Assembly (NCBI RefSeq): GCF_902726655.1
Contig: NZ_CACVAN010000001.1
Location: 620,001-684,000, forward strand
Source of the DNA: Virgibacillus ihumii
GTDB lineage: Bacteria; Bacillota; Bacilli; Bacillales; Amphibacillaceae
DNA length: 64,000 bases
Direction: 5' to 3'
Part shown: piece by piece, positions 9,633-17,251 of the stretch
Layout of the letters: each line of letters begins with the position of its first letter
How positions within the stretch are numbered: the first letter of the stretch is position 1
Position numbers and translations under genes: made by a program
Notes under the pieces: generated by a model
The model's input: only the letters and a program-made list of their open reading frames with translations
Told to the model about the DNA's origin: nothing
Database searches by the model: none

Positions 9633-10592
9633 ATGGGATTTGTAGATCTGTTGCAGTCGATTATTCCTACGGCACTGTTCTTTTCTGCCCCCCTTATATT
9701 CACAGCTTTAGGCGGCGTATTCAGTGAGCGTTCAGGTGTTGTCAATATCGGTCTGGAAGGTTTAATGGTCATGGGTGCGTTTGTCGGAATCGTGTTTAAT
9801 CTGACATTTGCTGATGTACTGGGCGCATGGACCCCGTGGGTTTCCATACTGGTTGCGATGGTGGTTTCAGCAATTTTCTCCATCATTCATGCAGTAGCAT
9901 CAGTATCGTTTCGTGCTGATCAGGTTGTCAGTGGTGTAGCCATTAACTTTCTTGCGCTTGGCCTTGGTGTTTTCCTGACAAAACAATGGTATGGAAAAGG
10001 GCAGACGGATATGGTTGAACAGCCTTTTTATACGAATGATATTCCAATCCTGAAAGAAATCCCGGTAATCGGACCGGTGTTTTTCCAGAACATTTATCTG
10101 ACGTCATATATCGCTATCATATTAGCGTTCATTGCCTGGTATGTACTTTACAAAACACCGTTCGGACTACGACTGCGTGCAGTTGGGGAACACCCGATGG
10201 CAGCTGATACCAATGGAATCGGTGTATACAAAATGCGGTATATAGCTGTTATTTTGTCTGGTGCACTTGGCGGACTTGGTGGCTCTGTATTTGCATTAAC
10301 CATTGCGTTGAACTTTTCACATGCTACCATCGTAGGACAAGGCTTTATGTCATTGGCAGCAGTTATTTTCGGTAAATGGCATCCGCTTGGTGCGATGGGA
10401 GCGGCATTATTCTTTGGGTTTGCGCAAAGTTTAAGTGTCATCAGTGCCGGTATTCCGTTATTGGAAGATGTGCCGCAAATATTCCTGCTTATTGCACCAT
10501 ATGTATTGACGATTCTCGCCTTGGCCGGATTTATCGGTCGTGCTGAAGCACCAAAGGCAAATGGCGTTCCATATATTAAGGGAAGCAGATAA
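9633..10592 (+). CDS. nupQ: Nucleoside ABC transporter permease (NupQ-like)
   Basis: 319 residues, beginning directly after the nupP stop, with GGAGGGG upstream of the ATG. It is a second BPD_transp_2 permease with FSERSGVVNIGLEGLM near the N-terminus and RAVGEHPMAADTNGI in the cytoplasmic loop, the paired equivalents of the NupP blocks. About eight hydrophobic spans can be traced. With NupP it forms the heterodimeric pore of the importer. It is the last gene of the operon. Confidence 0.9.
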   Translation: MGFVDLLQSIIPTALFFSAPLIFTALGGVFSERSGVVNIGLEGLMVMGAFVGIVFNLTFADVLGAWTPWVSILVAMVVSAIFSIIHAVASVSFRADQVVSGVAINFLALGLGVFLTKQWYGKGQTDMVEQPFYTNDIPILKEIPVIGPVFFQNIYLTSYIAIILAFIAWYVLYKTPFGLRLRAVGEHPMAADTNGIGVYKMRYIAVILSGALGGLGGSVFALTIALNFSHATIVGQGFMSLAAVIFGKWHPLGAMGAALFFGFAQSLSVISAGIPLLEDVPQIFLLIAPYVLTILALAGFIGRAEAPKANGVPYIKGSR

Positions 10593-10596
10593 TCTT

Positions 10597-10644
10597 GATA
10601 AAACCTGTCTTGCTGTTATGATTAACGGTGAGTCAGGTTTTTTG
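10597..10644 (+). terminator. Terminator after nupQ
   Basis: Imperfect stem AAAACCTGtCTtGC / GtGAGtCAGGTTTT with a T-run at 10635-10641, directly after the nupQ stop. Confidence 0.7.
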
Positions 10645-10704
10645 CTATTAAATATCTTTCTTTTGTATAAACTAATTATAATACATAGAACAGGAGGAAA
10701 ACGG

Positions 10705-11988
10705 ATGAAAAATGAACATGAAGTTACAGAAAATGGAATTCGCTATCATTTGGTGCCGAGTAAAAAACATAAAACAATATCTGTTGTGGTGAAATTAATG
10801 GCGCCATTATCACGGGAAAATATTACGAAACGTGCGCTGATTCCGCATGTAGTGCAGCAGGGCACAGCAGGATATCCGGATAGAAGTTCCCTTCAACGTA
10901 AACTGGATGATTTGTATGGAGCTGTTTTATCCCTTGATGGCGCGAAAAAAGGAAATTATCATATTATCAGCATCAGACTGGAAATAGCCAATCAGAAGTT
11001 CATATCCAATGAGGGTTCTATTCTTGATGAAGCACTCGCGCTACTGAATGAAGTGATTTTCAATCCGAAAACTTCGGGTGATTCATTTGATTCGTCGATT
11101 ACAACCAGGCAAAAGGAGATCCTCAAACAAAAGATCCATGCGCTGATGGATGATAAAATGAGTTATGCCAATATGCGTCTTATTGATGAAATGTGTGAAT
11201 CGGAAGTGTATCACCTTCATGTCCAGGGATATGAGGAGGACCTCGGGGAAATTACCCCATTTAATTTATATGATTATTACCGGAAATTGCTTGAAGAAGA
11301 TCAGATGGATATATATGTAGGCGGTGATTTTAATTCGAGTGACATGGCGTCCAAATTGAAGCATTATTTTAATCGGAGCAAACCGACTAATAACGTTAAC
11401 ACTAAAACGGAATCAGCTAAAACAATCGAGAAACCGAGAACAGTAATGGAAGAACAGAATCTCCAACAGGCAAAGCTGCATTTGGGATATCGAACGCATT
11501 GTGCTTTTCAGGATAAAGGGTATGCCGCACTGCAGGTGTTTAATGGTCTGTTTGGCGGTTTCCCAAGCTCAAAATTATTTCTGAATGTCAGGGAGAAGAA
11601 TAGTCTTGCTTATTACGCAGCTTCCCGAATTGAAAGTCATAAAGGTTTAATGCTCGTGTTCAGCGGGATTGCACCGGATGATTATGAACAAGCGAGAGAA
11701 ATCATCGAGGAACAGATGAAAGCCATGAAAAAAGGTGATTTCGATGAGGAAAACATTGCTGATACCAAGGAATTGATTGTAAACCAGCTGCGTGAGACGA
11801 TGGATCATCCACAGGGGCTGATTGAACTGATGTATCAGAATGCTGTGGCAGGGACATCAAGTACGCCAGAGGAACTGATTGAAAATATTCATTCAGTTAC
11901 CAAACAGGAGATTGTCGATGCTGCAAATAAAATCGAACTGGATACTGTATATCTGTTAACAAGCAAAGGAGGTAAAGCAAATGAATAA
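10705..11988 (+). CDS. ymfF: M16-peptidase-like protein YmfF, lacking the zinc motif
   Basis: 427 residues from the ATG at 10705, behind AGGAGG. It has the M16 (insulinase/processing peptidase) fold, but the HxxEH zinc site is not present: the corresponding helix reads ALIPHVVQQGTAGYP. A C-terminal block GLFGGFPSSKLFLNVREKNSLAYYA is the typical second M16 half-domain. It is followed, with overlap, by an M16 protein that does have the motif, so the pair probably forms an active/inactive heterodimer like other two-subunit M16 enzymes. The YmfF/YmfH pair is linked by genomic context to 5-aminopentanol modification of elongation factor P. Biochemical proof is not visible here. Confidence 0.88.
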   Translation: MKNEHEVTENGIRYHLVPSKKHKTISVVVKLMAPLSRENITKRALIPHVVQQGTAGYPDRSSLQRKLDDLYGAVLSLDGAKKGNYHIISIRLEIANQKFISNEGSILDEALALLNEVIFNPKTSGDSFDSSITTRQKEILKQKIHALMDDKMSYANMRLIDEMCESEVYHLHVQGYEEDLGEITPFNLYDYYRKLLEEDQMDIYVGGDFNSSDMASKLKHYFNRSKPTNNVNTKTESAKTIEKPRTVMEEQNLQQAKLHLGYRTHCAFQDKGYAALQVFNGLFGGFPSSKLFLNVREKNSLAYYAASRIESHKGLMLVFSGIAPDDYEQAREIIEEQMKAMKKGDFDEENIADTKELIVNQLRETMDHPQGLIELMYQNAVAGTSSTPEELIENIHSVTKQEIVDAANKIELDTVYLLTSKGGKANE

Positions 11989-13264
11989 AGCAGTGTATGA
12001 CCGTATTGATGAAGTTGTCTATTCAAAGCAACTCACAAATGGATTAACAGTCATTTTATTGCCAAAACCTGAAATGGCCAAAACTTATGCGATATTTTCA
12101 ACCGATTACGGCTCCATTGATCAAACATTTACACCGATTGGGAAATCTGAAAGAATTACCGTACCAAAAGGAATTGCACATTTTTTGGAACATAAGTTAT
12201 TTGAAAAAGAGGATCGGGATGTATTTGCCGACTTTGGAAAACAAGGAGCTTCGGCAAATGCGTATACATCATTCACCAAAACAGCTTATTTATTTGCTGC
12301 CACTAACCATATTGAGAAAAACATGCACACCTTGCTGGATTTTGTTCAAGCACCATATTTCTCGGAACAATCGGTTGAGAAGGAAAAAGGAATCATTGCA
12401 CAGGAGATTGAAATGTACAATGATCAGCCGGATTGGCAATCATTTATGGGGACGATAAAGAGTCTATTCCATAATCACCCGGTTAAAATCGACATCGCTG
12501 GTACCGTTGATTCAATTCAATCGATTACAAAGGATGATCTATACACGTGCTACCACACATTTTATCATCCGCAGAATATGACGTTATGCGTCGCAGGTAA
12601 TTTTAATGAGCAGGATATGATGGAGCTGATTGAGCAAAATCAGCAGGCAAAGGAATTTGCAAACATAGAACCGATTGACCGGGAATATCCTAACGAGCCG
12701 GCAACGGTAGCCATGAATGAAAATACCCTAACGATGCCGATCTCTGTACCTAGGTGTACGATTGGAATAAAGGAATCAGCGGCAGCGTTGAGCGGTCAGG
12801 AATTTTTGGAAAAAGATCTCCTGCAAAGTATGATACTTGACTTTTATTTTTCCAAAGGCGGTCCGATCTACCAGCAGCTGTTTGACGAGGAATTGATTGA
12901 TGACAGTTTTTATTTTGAAACGAACCTGGAAAAGGATTTTGGTTATACCCTTATAGGCGGAAACACGAATCAGCCGGATGTGTTTTCCAAGCGGGTTAAG
13001 GATCTGCTCAAATCCACGAACAGCGCAGTGTTTACGAGCGATGAAATTGATCGCATGAAGAAAAAGAAAATCGGGCAGTTGTTACGGTCGATGAACTCCA
13101 TGGAATTTACCGCCAACAAATATATTCACTATCAGAATGTCGGCATTGATTTTTTTGAACTGATTCCGTTTATTCAGGAATTAAATGTGGATCACTTTAA
13201 CAAATTTGTGAAACAATGGATCAGGGATGATCGCCTGGCGGTCTGCAAAATTATAGGTGAGTAG
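11981..13264 (+). CDS. ymfH: M16-family zinc peptidase YmfH
   Basis: 427 residues, start overlapping the ymfF stop by 8 bases. The inverted zinc motif HFLEH sits in GIAHFLEHKLFEKEDRD (about residues 65-69). The third ligand glutamate is probably in KGIIAQEIEMYND, about 75 residues later, so the active site is intact. It is expected to be a cytoplasmic metallopeptidase partner of YmfF. Together with ymfI downstream it belongs to the cluster associated with EF-P modification in Bacillus. The natural peptide substrate is not known from the sequence. Confidence 0.9.
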   Translation: MNKAVYDRIDEVVYSKQLTNGLTVILLPKPEMAKTYAIFSTDYGSIDQTFTPIGKSERITVPKGIAHFLEHKLFEKEDRDVFADFGKQGASANAYTSFTKTAYLFAATNHIEKNMHTLLDFVQAPYFSEQSVEKEKGIIAQEIEMYNDQPDWQSFMGTIKSLFHNHPVKIDIAGTVDSIQSITKDDLYTCYHTFYHPQNMTLCVAGNFNEQDMMELIEQNQQAKEFANIEPIDREYPNEPATVAMNENTLTMPISVPRCTIGIKESAAALSGQEFLEKDLLQSMILDFYFSKGGPIYQQLFDEELIDDSFYFETNLEKDFGYTLIGGNTNQPDVFSKRVKDLLKSTNSAVFTSDEIDRMKKKKIGQLLRSMNSMEFTANKYIHYQNVGIDFFELIPFIQELNVDHFNKFVKQWIRDDRLAVCKIIGE

Positions 13265-13273
13265 GGATTGTAT

Positions 13274-13993
13274 ATGGGGAAGAATATACTGTTAATTGGC
13301 AGCAGCGGTGATATTGGTTCAGCGATTGCCAGAAATCTTGCGTCTGAGGGATACCAGCTTTTGCTGCACTATAATCAGAATAAGAAAGTACTTGAAAAAG
13401 TCAAACAGGAAATTCCTGATGAAGCGGTTCTTTCAGAAATACAGGCTGATTTACGGGATGAGCAGGGTGTTGAAAAATTGCTCGGTCAGCTTGTTTATAC
13501 GGTCGATGCGGTCATTTTTGCAAGTGGAAAAGCATCAATCGGGTTATTCCAGGATGCAACGGAAAGCATAATGGATGAAATGATTGCATTGCATGTCAAG
13601 GCACCATGGAAGATTTGCAATAGAATACTCCCGGAAATGATTCAGAAAAAAAACGGGAAAATCATTCTCATCACATCCATTTGGGGAGATGCAGGTGCAA
13701 GTAATGAAGTAATTTATTCGTCCGTAAAAGGGGCACAGAACAGTTTTGTGAAAGCTTTAGCTAAAGAGGTGGCGCTATCTGGAATTGCCGTGAATGCAGT
13801 GAGCCCCGGTTTTATTAATACGAAGATGAATCAGCAGCTCCTTCCCGAAGAGAAAGAGCTGATCACCAAGGAAATTCCGGCGAATCGTGCCGGGACACCG
13901 GAAGAAGTTGCAAATGCAGTCAGTTTTCTGATAAGTGATAAATCAGGTTATATACATGGGGAAATTTTAAATATCAATGGCGGATGGGCGTAA
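13274..13993 (+). CDS. ymfI: SDR-family EF-P 5-aminopentanone reductase (YmfI)
   Basis: 239 residues from the ATG at 13274, with TAGGGA 6 bases upstream. An in-frame TTG at 13268 would touch the ribosome site. It is a classical short-chain dehydrogenase with the cofactor motif GSSGDIGSAIA (about 8-18), the active-site serine in ITSIWGDAG and the YxxxK pair in YSSVKGA. The B. subtilis homologue YmfI reduces the 5-aminopentanone group on lysine 32 of elongation factor P, which helps translation through polyproline. It resembles FabG. Position after ymfFH supports the EF-P role over fatty acid synthesis. Confidence 0.88.
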   Translation: MGKNILLIGSSGDIGSAIARNLASEGYQLLLHYNQNKKVLEKVKQEIPDEAVLSEIQADLRDEQGVEKLLGQLVYTVDAVIFASGKASIGLFQDATESIMDEMIALHVKAPWKICNRILPEMIQKKNGKIILITSIWGDAGASNEVIYSSVKGAQNSFVKALAKEVALSGIAVNAVSPGFINTKMNQQLLPEEKELITKEIPANRAGTPEEVANAVSFLISDKSGYIHGEILNINGGWA

Positions 13994-14070
13994 AAATATA
14001 CGGACAATGCATAAAACTGTCGCTGTATTCAAATACTATGCATGTAAAAAAATGAAGGAGGCAGATTTGT

Positions 14071-14331
14071 ATGTCCGTTCTTGACAATTTTGATACATGG
14101 AAGGAATTTTTGGCCAATCGAATTGAACACGCGCAATCTGAAGGCATGAGTCAGCAGACAGTATCGAATATGGCTTATGAGGTCGGAGATTATTTGGCTA
14201 AAAGTACCGAAGCGAAAAACAGTGAAGAGGCTGTATTAAGAGAACTTTGGAATGCAGCATCTAAAGAAGAGCGGCAATCCATGGCAAGTGCGATGGTTAA
14301 GCTCGTTCAAAATCAGGGAAATACAAATTAA
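14071..14331 (+). CDS. ymfJ: DUF3243 family protein YmfJ
   Basis: 86 residues behind AAGGAGG. It is a small, charged, mostly helical soluble protein with the conserved DUF3243 pattern (LDNFDTWKEFL near the start, LWNAASKEERQSMASAMVKL near the end). It is a conserved neighbour of ymfI and ymfK in bacilli. No signal peptide, metal site or DNA-binding motif is evident, and the function is unknown. Confidence 0.85.
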   Translation: MSVLDNFDTWKEFLANRIEHAQSEGMSQQTVSNMAYEVGDYLAKSTEAKNSEEAVLRELWNAASKEERQSMASAMVKLVQNQGNTN

Positions 14332-14345
14332 TGATGTCACTTGAA

Positions 14346-14385
14346 AGAGAAGCTGTTCAAATCAAGCAGCTTCTCTATTTTTGTT
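14346..14385 (+). terminator. Terminator after ymfJ
   Basis: Perfect 10-base stem AGAGAAGCTG / CAGCTTCTCT (14346-14355, 14367-14376) followed by ATTTTTGTTTGTTT. Confidence 0.9.
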
Positions 14386-14500
14386 TGTTTTGGAATAATC
14401 TTCTTTTCACTGAACGTAAAATCATTTATTATTATTGTATGGATATATTGCAATCATTCATTTGTTTCGATAAATTCAGCTTAAGAATGAGGGGATTATA

Positions 14501-15292
14501 ATGGAAAAGACAGAATGGTACCTTGAATATGAGATTCAATATAACCGTCCTGGGCTATTAGGGGATATTTCCTCTCTGCTGGGAATGCTTTCGATTAATA
14601 TTATCAGTATTAATGGTGTGGAAAATTCCAGAAGAGGAATGCTCCTGCTTTCGAGAGAAGATGAGCAGATCACCCGTTTAAAATCAATTCTTGAGACAAT
14701 GGATACGTTAATTGTAAAAAAGTTACGGAAACCAAAACTTCGTGATAAACTAGCAGTAAGACATGGCCGTTATATTCATAGTGATGCCGATGACCGGAAA
14801 ACATTTCGTTTTGTTCGAAGCGAACTGGGTGTATTGGTCGATTTTATGGCTGAGCTATATAAAAAAGAAGGCCACAAACTAATAGGTATTCGAGGAATGC
14901 CACGGGTGGGGAAAACCGAATCAGTTGTTGCAGCAAGTGTCTGTGCTAACAAGCGCTGGCTGTTTGTATCCAGTACACTGTTGAAACAGACTGTCCGCAG
15001 TCAATTAATTCAGGATGAATACAGCAGTGACACTTTGTATATTATTGACGGTATCGTCTCCACACGCCGGGCGAATGAAAAACATTGGCAGCTGATCAGG
15101 GAAATAATGCAGCTTCCTGCCGTAAAAGTAGTTGAGCATCCTGATATGTTTGTGCAGACTACCGAATATGAATTGAATGATTTTGACTATATTATTGAAT
15201 TGCGCAGTACAGTTGATGAAGAAATTACATATGAACCGGTTGAACAAAACCAATTCGGACAAGAAGATGGTTTTTCGATGTTTGATTTTTAG
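14501..15292 (+). CDS. ymfK: DUF3388 protein YmfK with ACT-like and P-loop-like segments
   Basis: 263 residues. Residues about 5-75 have the alternating strand/helix pattern and Pro-Gly turn of an ACT-like ligand-binding domain (NRPGLLGDISSLLGML). Around residues 131-138 there is a Walker A-like GMPRVGKT, followed by a strand-helix segment, so nucleotide binding is possible. No convincing Walker B was found. It is conserved beside rodZ in bacilli and its function is unknown. It has its own ribosome site (GAGGGG) and follows a terminator, so it is probably expressed separately from ymfJ. Confidence 0.85.
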   Translation: MEKTEWYLEYEIQYNRPGLLGDISSLLGMLSINIISINGVENSRRGMLLLSREDEQITRLKSILETMDTLIVKKLRKPKLRDKLAVRHGRYIHSDADDRKTFRFVRSELGVLVDFMAELYKKEGHKLIGIRGMPRVGKTESVVAASVCANKRWLFVSSTLLKQTVRSQLIQDEYSSDTLYIIDGIVSTRRANEKHWQLIREIMQLPAVKVVEHPDMFVQTTEYELNDFDYIIELRSTVDEEITYEPVEQNQFGQEDGFSMFDF

Positions 15293-15310
15293 CAACTAGT
15301 ATATTAAACA

Positions 15311-15422
15311 TTACGGATGAGTTTCAGGGCTTACGCCATTAAGTATGGGGTGAATAAGGGTATATAAAAGAGTAACGATGTTTTTATGATAACCCCTTTA
15401 ACGAGAAGCCAAGTTTTCTAAA
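15311..15422 (+). repeat. Dispersed hairpin repeat, divergent copy B
   Basis: This stretch upstream of rodZ ends in GCCAAGTTTTCTAA (15409-15422), the conserved right end of the family seen at 33.1, 41.2 and 55.0 kb. A segment starting GGCTTACGCC at 15328 followed by ATTAAGTAT resembles the hairpin of the 33.1-kb copy, but about 40 extra bases separate it from the right end. It is probably a diverged or interrupted copy. Confidence 0.5.
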
Positions 15423-15439
15423 AATGGATGGTGTTGGTG

Positions 15440-16396
15440 ATGGAGATAGGAGAAAGATTAAGAGAGGCAAGGGAGGCTAAAGGACTGTCCCTTGAAAGCG
15501 TACAGGAATCGACCAAGATACAGAAACGATACTTGGAAGCGATTGAGCAGGGGAATTTTCATATTCTGCCGGGTAAATTTTATGCCAGGGCATTCATTAA
15601 GGAATATGCCACTGCTGTTGGTATTGATGCAAAGGAATTATTGGAGGAGTATAAAGAGGAAATTCCAAAAACGGAAGATGACAGCACAGCTCAATATACT
15701 CAAATCAGAAGTTCCAGAAAAGATAATAATCCCACTAAAGGGACGCCTGTCATTTTTTCAATGCTGCCGACAATAATTGTAATTCTGTTGATTGTCGGGA
15801 TTTTGTTTGCCGCATGGTTTTTTATTACTAAAGATAGTTCCGGTGAAAAAGCTGAGCCTGTAGAGGAACAGGATTCAAATCAAGTTGTTCGTAATGATCA
15901 GGAAGATCAGGACAGTGTTCAGTTGGACGATGATAAAAACACCAATGATGATTCAAAGGAAGAATCAAAATCGGGATCTGCAGATAAACAGACAAAATCA
16001 AATGAATCAAATGCGGACCAGCAAAAGAAGCAGGATGAAAACAAACCAGGGTTTGAAGTAATTGAAAAGGGGACCGGGGCAAGTCCGGAATCGACACTTT
16101 CGATGACAAACGCTGGGGATAAGGTAATTTTGACGCTTAAACCAACCGGTGATTCCTGGGTGGAACTTAAGAATGGTGATGGAAAAATTCTCTATTCGGG
16201 TTTATTAACCACTGAAGACGATGTCAAAGAGTTTAATGTCTCTGATTCTGAAAAGATTCATTTGAACATTGGCAGTGCACGGTCGTTAACGGTGAAGATA
16301 AATGATGTAAAGGTCGAATATCCGCTGAATCCTGAAGAGAAGGTACACCAGTATTTGTGGATTATGCTAAACGGAAAAAATTCGGCAGGTGAATGA
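15440..16396 (+). CDS. rodZ: RodZ-like cell-shape protein (HTH, membrane span, DUF4115)
   Basis: About 318 residues if started at the ATG at 15440. An ATG four codons upstream (15428) is also possible because neither has a strong ribosome site. The N-terminal Cro/C1-type HTH (about 3-70; GERLREAREAKGLSLESVQ) is the MreB-binding module of RodZ. One membrane span (about 110-132) precedes a long acidic, Asn/Gln/Ser-rich linker (about 135-205) and an extracellular beta-rich DUF4115 domain. RodZ links MreB filaments to the cell-wall elongation machinery. The gene lies in the ymfM position before pgsA. Confidence 0.88.
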   Translation: MEIGERLREAREAKGLSLESVQESTKIQKRYLEAIEQGNFHILPGKFYARAFIKEYATAVGIDAKELLEEYKEEIPKTEDDSTAQYTQIRSSRKDNNPTKGTPVIFSMLPTIIVILLIVGILFAAWFFITKDSSGEKAEPVEEQDSNQVVRNDQEDQDSVQLDDDKNTNDDSKEESKSGSADKQTKSNESNADQQKKQDENKPGFEVIEKGTGASPESTLSMTNAGDKVILTLKPTGDSWVELKNGDGKILYSGLLTTEDDVKEFNVSDSEKIHLNIGSARSLTVKINDVKVEYPLNPEEKVHQYLWIMLNGKNSAGE

Positions 16397-16416
16397 TTGG
16401 CAATGACTTTTGAAAT

Positions 16417-16650
16417 GAGGTTGGGACAAAAGTGTTTTATCAAAAGAAAATACGAATTAACTTAATTGAGGAATTTAGCCGCTCCGGAAATATACTTCGC
16501 TTTCCGCGGGCGGCTGTTGAGCCTCTTCGTGCTACGCACTCAGAGTCTCACCTAGGCCTTTCCTCCCGCAGGAGTCTACGCATATTTCCTCCGCTAAAAT
16601 AGAGTATCGTTCGTCTTTTCTTATACGCATATTTGTTTGTCCCAGCCCCT
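16417..16650. repeat. 234-bp element with terminal inverted repeats (MITE-like)
   Basis: The ends are inverted repeats GGTTGGGACAAA (16419-16430) and TTTGTCCCAGCC (16636-16647). Inside is a longer imperfect inverted repeat: TTTAGCCGCTCCGGAAATAT on the left and ATATTTCCTCCGCTAAAAT on the right, with TTTCCGCGGGCGG opposite TCCTCCCGCAGGAG. No open reading frame of note lies within. From memory, similar GC-rich hairpin repeats occur between genes in many Bacillaceae. The right end stops about 10 bases before the pgsA ribosome site. It is probably a non-autonomous mobile or structural repeat; no target duplication was clear. Confidence 0.7.
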
Positions 16651-16672
16651 GTATACCGTAGGAGGAAGAAGA

Positions 16673-17251
16673 ATGAATATACCTAACAGATTAACCATTT
16701 CACGTATTTGTCTGATTCCCATTTTTATTATTTTATTAAGTGTTCCGTTTGATTGGGGAGAATGGGATATCGGCGAGGCTAGCCTGCCTGTTTCACATTT
16801 TGCGGCGGCTATCTTGTTTATCATTGCTTCAACAACAGATTGGGTTGACGGGTATTATGCCAGAAAATATAACCTTGTCACCAATTTGGGCAAGTTCCTG
16901 GATCCGCTCGCAGATAAACTGCTTGTTTCAGCAGCACTGATTTTGCTTGTTGAACTTGGTTTTGCCCCTGCATGGGTCGTCATCATTATTATCAGCAGAG
17001 AGTTTGCTGTTACCGGCCTGCGCCTTGTGGCAGCAGGTGGAGGCATTGTCCTTGCGGCGAGTAAGATGGGCAAATTGAAAACTGCAACACAGATGATTGC
17101 AATTGCAGCATTGCTGCTTCATAACTTTCCTTTTTCATATCTTGGTCTGCCGATTGCAAGTATTATGTTGTATATCGCGGTGTTTTTTACAATATTGTCC
17201 GGTTATGAATATTTCAGTAAAAACCGGCACGTTATGAGGGATTCCAAATGA
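16673..17251 (+). CDS. pgsA: CDP-diacylglycerol-glycerol-3-phosphate phosphatidyltransferase
   Basis: 192 residues from the ATG at 16673, 7 bases after AGGAGG. It is a membrane enzyme making phosphatidylglycerophosphate, the precursor of phosphatidylglycerol and cardiolipin. The CDP-alcohol phosphotransferase motif D-x2-DG-x2-AR-x8-G-x3-D-x3-D is complete in DWVDGYYAR..LGKFLDPLADK (about residues 50-76). About five hydrophobic spans are visible. It overlaps cinA by 4 bases. A repeat element sits immediately upstream, so its promoter must lie in or before that element, or it is read from rodZ. Confidence 0.96.
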   Translation: MNIPNRLTISRICLIPIFIILLSVPFDWGEWDIGEASLPVSHFAAAILFIIASTTDWVDGYYARKYNLVTNLGKFLDPLADKLLVSAALILLVELGFAPAWVVIIIISREFAVTGLRLVAAGGGIVLAASKMGKLKTATQMIAIAALLLHNFPFSYLGLPIASIMLYIAVFFTILSGYEYFSKNRHVMRDSK

